64,000 bases of DNA, taken from contig NW_006920886.1 of the NCBI RefSeq assembly GCF_000417875.1, positions 131,364 to 195,363 of the forward strand, written 5' to 3'. The first letter of the stretch is position 1; the number at the start of each line of letters is the position of its first letter. The stretch comes from Pseudozyma flocculosa PF-1. Lineage: Eukaryota > Basidiomycota > Ustilaginomycetes > Ustilaginales > Ustilaginaceae. Positions 44,045-53,323 of this stretch are shown piece after piece. A program made the translations under genes and the position numbers. The notes under the pieces were generated by a model. It was not told the origin of the DNA, made no database searches, and worked only from the letters and a program-made list of their open reading frames with translations.

Positions 44045-45015
44045 ATGCCGGTACGTTCTCCCTCCGCCCGACCCGACGCATCGTCGCCCGTATCCTGCGC
44101 TGATACACCCTCATCATCGCTCATCATCCTCCTCCGGCTCTGGTACCGCAGAAATTCGCGCTTCAGCTGCAGGCGCAGTTCACCAACGTCACCTCGCTCC
44201 TCCCCGGCGATGGCGACTACACGCTGATGGTCAAGACCAAGTGCACCTCGTGCCACGAGGTGCACCCCAAGCTCATCGGAATCACGCCGTCGGACGAAAA
44301 GGAGCTCCAGAAGGGAAGGGACACCGCCAACCTGGTGATGAAGTGCAACGTGAGTACCGCGCTGCGCACCTGGCGATCGACCTTGTTGCTGATTGCCCCT
44401 CTCAACCGTGTGCCGCTCGCCAGTTCTGCAAGAAGGAGGCGTCAGCCAGTACGTACCGGACGCGATGCCTGTGCGATGCGACTGGACGACCAGCTGACTC
44501 TGCCCCTGTCTCCTCTCAATGACCGCCGTTGCAGAGTTCGACGAGCCGACTTCCAAGGCGCCGCTGTACCGTCCCATCGAGGCCAACGAGGACTCGGGCG
44601 CCGAGTTTCAGACGCTGTGCGTGCTCGAGTTCCGCGGCCTGGAGCCCGTCGAGTTTGTCCCTCAGGTGCGTGACGTCCCGCCATGTTCCGACGCATCGCT
44701 CGCCGCTCGCCGCTCGCCGCATAAGCTGATGATGTCCGTTTTGACGACATTGTGCGCCTCTGCAGGGAACATGGACGTGCAAGGGCCTCTCGTCCGGTAC
44801 CGTTTTTGACGCCGTCGAATTCGACGACGGAAAGGAATGGATGGACTACGACGAAAAGGTGTGTACTCGCTGCGGGCATCCGTGGCGGCCGGGACCGCCT
44901 CGCTGACCCTACCCGCCCACCTCTTCCTTCCGTGCCGTGCTGCTGGGACAACCCACGCTAGGCAGGAGACGAAGTGAGCATCATGGAGCTCGAATCGAGG
45001 TGGCAACGCGCCTGA
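44045..45015 (+). CDS. CXXC zinc-binding protein (DUF866, CZIB/C1orf123-like)
   Basis: Six exons: 44045-44050, 44152-44349, 44424-44448, 44535-44665, 44766-44858 and 44962-45015 (168 aa). The first exon is only ATGCCG; its donor GTACGT joins it to KFALQLQAQFTNVTSL, the conserved family start. Zinc ligands are two CXXC pairs, CTSC (exon 2) and CNFC (across the exon 2/3 junction). Downstream are FRGLEPVEFVPQ, GTWTCKG, FDDGKEWMDYDEKAGDEVSI and a short C-terminal helix. Human CZIB is about 160 aa with the same fold; its role is poorly defined, with zinc binding established. The family call is confident because every exon carries conserved sequence and every junction is in phase. Confidence 0.92.
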
Positions 45016-45675
45016 GCGGTTGTTGTCCGGGCTGCGACGGCCTGCAATGACAATCGGTTCTACGCCCAGCTACGCCCGCATCGTCCTGCGAAGATGGCGA
45101 GGAAGCCATGCCGTCCTGAGAGCGTCGGGACGCCAGGTGTTCGAGCGCCGACCGCGCCCGCCTAGAGCGGCGGCACGCTCATCGAAGCGGTCCAGGAGGC
45201 GCCTAAGTTAGGCTCCTTGCAGTATCTGTTCTTCTTGTTGCCCGTAGCCTGGCCAGTAGGTCAGGGTACAGTGCAACGGCGCGAGGCTACTCTGCCACGC
45301 TCTGTGGGTTCTGCAGACGTACTCCTATGTCCGCAAGTGTGCTGTTTCCCGCTCTGGAGGAGCGCTGAAACCATTCATTGCACCTACATAGTTGAAGTAA
45401 GCTTCGGAAAGAGTCTGGCGACCGAGAGCGGATCGGGCTCCTCACGTCTGCCACGAGGGGGCCGAAAAGCGCTGCCTCATCCGCTGGATCTTGCACGCCC
45501 GATAGAGTGCGCTCGCACGGCCCATGCAAGGTGCCTCTCGCTCTCCTGCCGCTGGCAACGCGAGCATGCATATGGGCTCCAATCTCAGACTCAAACCACA
45601 AATACCATCTCGGTCGAAGTTCACTCCCTCCTCCACCATCGCCCTCGTCACCTGGTCAGTGATACAGCCTGCACC
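45016..45675. other. Intergenic region before NTPase-nuclease copy 2
   Basis: This 660-bp stretch has no recognised gene. A frame in phase with the body of the downstream gene opens from an ATG at 45524, but its residues before 45780 look non-coding. No direct or inverted repeat shared with the flank of copy 1 was seen. Confidence 0.5.
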
Positions 45676-48600
45676 ATGTCTGCGCGTGGCAGCTCAGACT
45701 CGTCCTCGGAGCAGTCTGATATCACAGACGCTCTGGCCGGCCTGCCTGGGACTGGCCGCAAGCTCAGAGAGCCCGGGGGATCTCGACGATCAGCAGAAGC
45801 TCAAGGAGCTCGAGCATTTTGCGAGGGTCTCCATCAAGTCAGAAGTCGAACAGCTTCGCGTCTTTCTTGCTGGTTGCCACCAACTGCTGTCACACCACGG
45901 ATTGGACCTTACTCCATCCAAGTCAATCATCCACGATGCCTTTGCGGCGTGCGCACGAGCCTGCCTTGATCCGCAGCGGCCTGGACAGCCGCCCGCCTGG
46001 ACTAGAAGGCTGCTCGAAGCCAACGGCATGCAACGCTCCCACCGGGACGCCGAGGGGCTCTTCCAGATCGTCAAGCCCGAGCTGCAAGCAGGGTTCGCCG
46101 ACACTGTCCCCGCGACAGTCGCTCTCCTCTTTCGGCTGATGACCGACGGCATGCTCCGTGAGTCCCACACCGCGCGCCTCTCTGTCCCGAGAGCTCTAGA
46201 CTTCACCAGCGACTGATGGACTCCGTTCGCTCTCGTTGTGTGCTCACAGCCGTGCCGTTCGCTCTCGTTGTGTGCTCACAGCCGTGCCATCTCCCAGACG
46301 CTGGGTCCCGCCAAATCACCGCGTCGAGGACGACTATCGGGCAGATTTCCTCGGCCACGGAGACTTGCTCCTGTGCCATCACATCAAAACAATCCTCAGA
46401 ATCTACAATCCACAGAAGCACTACGGGCGCATCGTACCCATCGTGCAGTCTTCGGGCTCCGGGAAATCACGCACAGTCGACCAAACACTCAAAAAGACGC
46501 ATCTCGGCGTTCAGCTCTGCTTCCGAAAGGAAAGCCAGACTGCCGTTCCGCCGCGAGACGCAGTGCTAGCCGACATACTCTGTCGACCTGAACATATCCC
46601 AAACGGCCACCCCACCGACAGCAGACTGCGCGATCGCCTCTGTGTTCTTGCGTGCTTCGAGGCTCTGGCACGCTGCCTTGCCAAGGAGATCAGCTTCCTT
46701 TGTGAAAGCTTTACAGCGACGGCGGCCGGCCCCTCGCTTGCCGGGCGCTTCTATGAACACTTGCACGCAGAGCTGGTCTCGAGTCCCAGCGTCGACGCGG
46801 GGCGCACAAGGCCGGCTGGACGCTGCCGACGACAAGAGCTGCTTGAGACCATTGCCGCTCAATGCAAGGAGACCTGCGACAGCTTCGCTCGCAGCACATC
46901 GGACGAGCTCAAGCACTTCGAGAACACCGCCTGCGCCCAGGCTTTTCTATCGCTGCAGGCGTCTGTCAGCCGAGCCGTCGAGTCAGGGCAGATGCACAAA
47001 GACGGCGCCTTCGTCCTAGCTCTCGATGAGGCGACCGGCCTCGGATACCTGCTGGGGGACATTCGACGACTCTGGCAGGCAATGGGCGAAAAGATAGTCG
47101 GCGAGGCCAACAGACTGGTCATGCTCCTGCTCGACACCAACTCGAACGTCAGCCACCTCGCCGGTCAAGAGGCGCTGGTGAAGTCCGACCGCTTGGAGAA
47201 CAAGGAGTTGAAGCTGCTTCCGGTTTTCACAAAGCTCCCCTACGACGTCGCCTACAACGCACTCAGTCGCGAGGAGCAGAATCCAGACGGCAAGACATGG
47301 GGCACCCTTCTCAAGCAGCTGCCGCGGATGGGCCGGCCGCTCCTGAACAACCAGCACCTGAAGTACGTCACCGACGAAGAATCTGGCTACGAGGCTCTGC
47401 GGCCGTTCGTTGGCGAAGTCTCGCTCTTCAAGGTCCAAGCCAAGCTGCTCACCGACAAGGAGCCGGCGCTCAAGCTTCCTTCCGTCATTGCTGAGCCCGA
47501 GACATCCGCAAAGCTCCAAGATCCTGCCGAAGTCTACCAGGTTGCTCTCGACAGGTATCTGGCTGCCCTGTGCTCACGGCTTCCCCTCCGCTTCATCGGC
47601 CTTCAAGGCACAGTGGACCTCGACCAGTTCCTGCAGCGCCAGGTGAGCTCGCACTTGCGCACCATCTCCGACGTCAATACCACCACGAACTTCATCAGTA
47701 CCGGCACCCCGTCGGAGCCTCTGCTGAGCATAGCTGCGGCCGATCTTTTCCGGAAGCCCCGCAAGAATCAATCGGACACGACCTCGAAGCGGTGGGAAGA
47801 GGCCATCTTCGCAATCCGCTTCGCGAGAAAGTTCTATGGCCTCACGGCAGGCGAGGATGGCGAGGAAGTCATGCGTCTTCTGCTGATGATGGCCACCGAC
47901 CTGGCCGCCTACCAGAGCCTTGTCGATGCTGCCAGCGAAGGCCAGGGATCAACAGACAGAGAGGTGATGGACCACTGGGAGAGGGGCGCGACGCTCGAGC
48001 CCATCTCTTTGTGGGACTGGCTCGGCGAGCTGTTCGGTGCGACCAACATGGCGGCCGCTACTACCAAACCAGACGTAAAACGCCGCCGCTCCCCAGGCAC
48101 TTCTGCCGGGTCGGGTATAGAGCCCAAGGATCGCCTCGAAGCCTTTGCGAGGTCGGCGCGCATCAACTTCACGCACTTTGCGCCGCTGCCAGAGAGCATC
48201 GCGGCCGTGACCAAGGAGGAGGTGGCATCATGGTTCGTCAGCCACGTCGCTCTCTGTGGGGTTCCAATGCAGGCAAGCTGGGATATGTTGATCCCCGTCT
48301 ACGTGGATCCAGACTGGAACGGCGAACAGACACTGATCGACGTCAGCAAGTTTTCCTACGTCGTCATCCAGGTCAAGAACCGACTGGCCTCGGTGCCGCG
48401 TGGCAAGACCGAGATCGTCCCGCCAGTCATGCTCGCTCATCCTCGCGTGCCGGCGAGAGCCGGAAGCACCCGGCGAGGTGAGACCGCCGCCGCTTCTTCC
48501 TCGCGCTCAGCCGCCCGCCCATTCGCATCGGCGCCTCGAGGGAAGGCGTGTGCGCCACCGGCGCAATTCGAGTACCTCTCTCTGTTTGTGGAGCTCCAAC

Positions 48601-48899
48601 CTGCGTTCGAGACCGAAGCCCAGGGGCTGCGCTACACCTACGACGAGGGTTCGGCTCGAGGGTCCGTGGCCCACAAGCTTCACGCTATCGGGCTGGAAAA
48701 TGCGTTCGGCGCACTGCTGAAGAAGATGCAAGAAGGCCTCGTCGACCTCATCTGCACACTAATTGGCGCGGACCGCAACGAGGTAAAGGAGGAACTGAAT
48801 TGGGAGACGGAGTGCAAAACGATCTGCGACTACCAGAAGAGTCTCTACACGCGAAAGGTCAAGCCGGTCACCGCGACGACGAGCACGGCGAACCACTAG
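45676..48899 (+). CDS. P-loop NTPase with C-terminal nuclease-like domain, copy 2 (N-terminal break)
   Basis: Exon 1 runs from about 45676 to 46157, exon 2 from 46282 to 48899 (over 1000 aa). Order as in copy 1: N-terminal domain (from LEHFA, 45809), an intron after MLR, then QSSGSGKSR (Walker A), FVLALDEA (Walker B), LPYDVAYNALS, LRPFVGEVSLFKVQ, NFTHFAPLPE and the nuclease-like WDMLIPVYVDPDWNG with VVIQVKNR (D...QxK). By eye roughly four in ten residues match copy 1. The ATG at 45676 (caccATG) begins a Ser/Asp/Glu-rich start like that of copy 1. It is one base out of frame with the body; a five-G run at 45775-45779 is the likely site. Alternatives: a real N-terminal disabling mutation, an assembly error, or a start at 45524 in frame. 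Everything after 45780 is intact. The intron holds a duplicated acceptor. Confidence 0.7.
46224..46287 (+). repeat. 32-bp tandem duplication containing a 3' splice site
   Basis: Two perfect 32-bp copies (46224-46255 and 46256-46287) each carry the GTGTGCTCACAG acceptor of the copy 2 intron. Use of the second acceptor keeps frame. Use of the first adds 32 nt and shifts frame to a stop near 46569. Confidence 0.95.
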
Positions 48900-49538
48900 G
48901 CCTAGGCGGGTCCCGAAGGATGACAGGCATCGAGCCGCCATGCGAGACTGCCGTTCCACGATGTCGCGCACCCCTTGCACTCTCTGACGGCCCGACTCGG
49001 CGAGCCTCTCCCCCAATCCAGCCGACCATCCCGTCTCTATCCCTCGTCCCTCTCCGTGGACGCTACTCTGTCGATGTAGGAGGCATCCCCTCGCCTCGTG
49101 CCCCCTCCTTCCCGTTCCCTCGCCTTCTTCGCCCCCTTCGTCTCCCTTCCTGGCTTCGTGGGCTCGCACCGCAAGAGCAGCAGCACCTCAGATCATCCAA
49201 CGGCAAATAGCATAACAAGGCCACACTCAGCCAGACCGCGATACCACCGGCCCACGACAAGCTCATCACATACCCTCGGCCTCAGCAACACGAACACCAT
49301 GATCGATCCGTTCCAGTCTCTGTCGTCCCCTCCCATGTCGCTGTCCGCTACCGATACCGATAAAGAATGTAAAAATGTCTTGATCGGTCTGCGCGGCGAC
49401 GAGCAGCGGCTGATGAAGCGTGGACATGTCTCTCTCTGACGCTCGAGGTCGGGGGGAAAGATAGGCCAACAACAAGGATTGATTGCGTTTGACCGCAACG
49501 AAGAGCTCACTGAGCCGAGCGGCCGTCTTGGTCCCGGT

Positions 49539-49576
49539 CGCTGCGAGAAGGGACATGCTGCCCCTGACGGTACCTT
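49539..49576. repeat. 38-bp imperfect repeat, copy A
   Basis: Matches 50620-50657 at 34 of 38 positions on the same strand. In the minus-strand frame both copies read RGSM(S/A)LLAA.G. Confidence 0.8.
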
Positions 49577-50450
49577 CCTCCTCACCTAACGACTCATCTG
49601 TGTCGTTATCGCGGCTCGTCGACGTCGATGGAGGACCTTCTACGGTCCACGCCGTCGCTCGACGATGCTCTGACTGACTTGAAGATGGCGGGCAAGCAGC
49701 CGAAGCGGTAATGTCGACATCGAACGAGCATGTTGCTGCCACTTGGCAACTGACCCCGAATCTATCCCCAAAGAGCTGCTCGACAATCGCCGCCGTGGCG
49801 CCCGTATCATGCCACACGAGCTTGGCGACTCTCGATGCGCTCGACGCCGCGCCGCTTCCGTCAACGAGGCGCGGTTGCGACTTCGTCGGTCTCGAGCAGC
49901 CTCTTCCTACTGCAGCTGGGCTGAGCTCTGTTCATGTGCGGCCTTGGCCACGTTCCACCTCGAGCGCGACGGCCACGACGACCTCGCCGTCGGATCTTGG
50001 TCCAACGGAGGCACAGAGTGAGCAGCACGCACGAAGAGAACGAAGCTGGGGGGGGACCCTGGAATCCCTGTCGGTCTGTTTCTTCTGACGATCGAAGGGT
50101 CCGTGGACGGATGCTTGGTCCCTTCGGGAATATCGTCGTAATTCCGTGTGCTTTTCCGCATGGCGACCGACGCTAGCGAAGACAGGGCGGGATGGTAGTG
50201 CGAGGACGCCCGCTGTGATGCCATGTCGGTGGACGAGGAGCAACGAAGACGGGGGAGCGACGTAGAAGTGTCTGACGTCGATGGTCGTGGCACGGCAACC
50301 GCGCATCGTCCACGGCGGCATCAAACGAACGCGACCATCGCGGGCGGGCACGGCAGCTCGCCAAGCCCGACATGCGTGTGTCGGATACCGATAGGCCGTT
50401 ATATCGACCTGCCTGCCTGATCGATTCTCTTGATCAGGCCTGGCACCCCA

Positions 50451-50470
50451 TCGCTCGCTCGCTCGCTCGC
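50451..50470. repeat. (TCGC)5 microsatellite
   Basis: Five perfect TCGC units. Confidence 0.9.
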
Positions 50471-50619
50471 CTGCGGTCAATCGCTGCAAACGTGCGTGGG
50501 ACCTCCGTTCGAACATTCGCCGGCCGGACCCCCGATTTAGAGCTCGTGCCAAACTCAGGGCACACAACGACAAGCTAACCAAGCCTAGCCCTTCTGTAGC
50601 GCCCGTCGTGTATCCCTGC

Positions 50620-50657
50620 CGCTGCGAGAAGGGCCATGCTGCCCCTGATGGATCCTT
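50620..50657. repeat. 38-bp imperfect repeat, copy B
   Basis: Second copy of the 49539-49576 element, about 1.1 kb away in direct orientation, with four mismatches. Confidence 0.8.
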
Positions 50658-50733
50658 GGCTTCTTCCTTCCGGTTCCTGGTTGCTTCTGATGGTCGATGA
50701 GCAGGACGAGGCCGGTCCGCCTATGTACAAGCG

Positions 50734-50753
50734 GCTCGCTCGATCGAGCGAGC
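50734..50753. repeat. 20-bp perfect palindrome
   Basis: GCTCGCTCGA followed directly by its reverse complement. It could be a dimeric protein-binding site or a chance product of the nearby TCGC repeat family. Confidence 0.85.
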
Positions 50754-53323
50754 AATGCGCTGAGCGAGGAACAGGCAGGCTGCGTTACAGCATGTGCTGC
50801 GGACAGAGGGGCTTCGTGCACACCATCATGAACCGTCCCTGGCTTTCGTGATCACCTGAGGGCCAGACAGCGTGCGTACTGTACCTTGTATGTCCTCCGA
50901 CTCCGCCCGGCAGGGAGCAGGTTGGTGATCTTCCGTGACAAAGTACACTCAGGGACTCGGGCACACGACGGGTCGGGAGAGCGCTTTCACCCCCCAGGTG
51001 CGCCGCTGGAGCCCCAGCTTTCTTCCAAGGCAGTCGGAATGCTGAAGATTCACCGCTCGGCTTCTCCGCTTTGGCCTGGAGCAGCAGGTGGTAGAGAAGT
51101 GTCGCAAGGCAGGGGCTCGGTCCGCTGCCCTGCTTGCCTGCTTTGCTGCTTGATGCCCTTGCCGGCCTGCTTGCGCGCTGGCTTGCATGGGAAGATTTCG
51201 GCCTTCCCGACGTTGCCTGAACTGGCCGCTCGAAGGACCTCCAGGGAGGGGCGACGCATTTGCCGCTCCCACGAGCCTCCTTTCATGCTGGCAAGAGCCA
51301 CCCCTGTCGAGCTCGTGCGTGTATGGTCGCTGGCCGTTTCGAGCCAAGCCAGCAAGCGGCGCCGCGCTGTGCCGCCTCCGTCCACCGTACCTCTCGCTTG
51401 CTTGGGCGAAGGAACGGACGGTGGCTTGCCGCAGCGATGGTGCTGTGAGCTCATTTCGGTAGGCAGCGGTAGACTGGGCGGAGCTGAAAGACAACGACGC
51501 AAGGCTCTTCTTCCCGAGGCTAAGCCATTTAGGCTTTGGACATACCCTGCGTGCGGGACCATCAGCGTGCTTCCTGAAACACGACAATCGTCGTCGTCCG
51601 AACAACACCGGCCTTCACAAGGGGGGGCAGGGCGAGCATGCGTAGGGCCTCCCATCACGTACGGCCAATACCGTACCGCTGGTCGGCCGGACGGCAAGCG
51701 GCGAAAACAGGCGGGATCCGGCTCAGCAAGCGCGGGACGGGTGCAGCGGATGAGCCGGCGCGCTGGCCGACCTGTCGAGCGTCTGACAGCCGCAGCCGGC
51801 TGGAGCAGCGAGCAAGGTCGGTGGTCCCGACCCCGTCCGGCAGGCATGCAGCAGCGTGGGAGGAGCCAGGCGTGGCTGAGGGCAACAGGTCGGGGCGGTG
51901 CCCAAGGAGCGCAACGTTGTCGACGCGGGCGGCCTACTCTATCTCTCTCTCTCTTAGCTTGGCTTCCATCTTGCCGCCTGCAGAGTTGCATGCCCGCCCG
52001 CAACGTGCGTGCAGGCGAAGCGATTTCACGTTCAAGAGAGACAAGCGCCGTCAGGTCCAGTTCCTGTCTGGGCGAGCTTCCACGCCACGCCTGGCCAGTC
52101 TAGCCCTGCCTTCGTGCTCGCTGGCTTGCCACGCCGTTGCCTTTTGGCGTGCTAGATTTGGCTGGCCATTTTCCTGCCCGTCCCGGCCTGCCCTTTCACA
52201 ACCCCCACCCTTGCAAACTTTCGGGAGGGCCGACGTGATTTCATCGCCAGCCTGCCAGCAGGTAGGCTAGGATACGCCGTTGCCGCCCTCGAGCCCCCCC
52301 TGCTTGCCTCACCTTAGCCTGTTCGCAGACTTGCCGGGCCTTCCGCTCAGTCTCGGCCCCCTTCGGCGAGGCCGACGTCCAACACCCAAACACACACCGC
52401 CGGGCAGGCTGAAGCAAGCAAGCAAGGCGCGAAAGGCTACGGTACGCAGCCTACCTGCTGCTTATCTTTCTTCTGGCGCACCGCCTTTCCGCTTCTGAGC
52501 TCCCGGTACGGTAGCAAACACAACGACCTGGCCGGCAGGTTCGCAGCCGCTCTCAACCGACTCAGGCCCAACCGACGAGGCGACCCGAACAACTACACTA
52601 CGTCCCCGCCGCCGCCGACTACATACCTCTTCTTGCCGCCACATGCTACCCTATCGTGCCCCCTCGAGACACCTTGACTCCTTCGCAGCCCCCACTTGGT
52701 ATCGTCTGCACATGACGCCATTCGCCCTGCACCCCCAAAAGTGAGCTCTAAGCTAAGCTCGGCCTCGGTCGCGCCACCTCATTCAACGCCGGGCGCCCTC
52801 GGGACATTTCGGAGCTTCCGTCTCTCGCTCTGCCGTCCTCTCGGTCCGCCCTGGCTTTCACCCAACAGAGGCCCGGCCCTTCGAACCGCTGGCGCCTCGA
52901 TCTTGCGCCACACTGCATCACCCATCACGACGTCCGTATCTTTGGCGACAGACAGGCTTCCCTGCGGCCGCCGGCTCAATCTTTGTGCCATTCGACCCCG
53001 ACTTCGACCTCGGCGTTCTGGGTGTCGTGTCGATACCTAGCAGCCTGCCTCGTCTGGCTCAGCAGCTGGCATCTTCGCAACCACCAAAGCCACAACCATC
53101 AGCTCTGTTGCCCATCCCTCGACGACACCGGCTGCGATCTTGACGCTGCCTAGAGCCATCGCAGATCGCCGAAGGAATCCGTCCTGCCACATCGACACGT
53201 CTAGCGGTACCACCATCACCACCCTCCCCATCTGGTCAACATCCGCAAGGGCCAGTCGAGCCGCCACGTCGCACTCGCCTTCCTGTCTGCCTGCCGACTT
53301 CAAATCTTGACCTCGTCGCATCG

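Larger units (their letters stand above)
48900..53323. other. 4.4-kb gene-free region
   Basis: I see no gene. The longest open frame (50886-52103, plus strand) overlaps a long minus-strand frame and has an Arg/Cys/Trp-rich, non-protein-like composition. A minus-strand frame from about 50582 to 49266 is open apart from one TGA near 49934 but has no known domain. The region holds a diverged 38-bp duplication, a 20-bp palindrome, a (TCGC)5 run and a (TC)n run near 51942. It also has dense GCCTGCC/CAGGC words at 51100-52480. Confidence 0.5.

Noticed and set aside
50886..52103. 405-codon plus-strand open frame in the gene-free block
   Set aside because: It is Arg/Cys/Trp-rich and unlike a folded or disordered protein, and it overlaps a 317-codon minus-strand frame; typical of GC-rich non-coding DNA.
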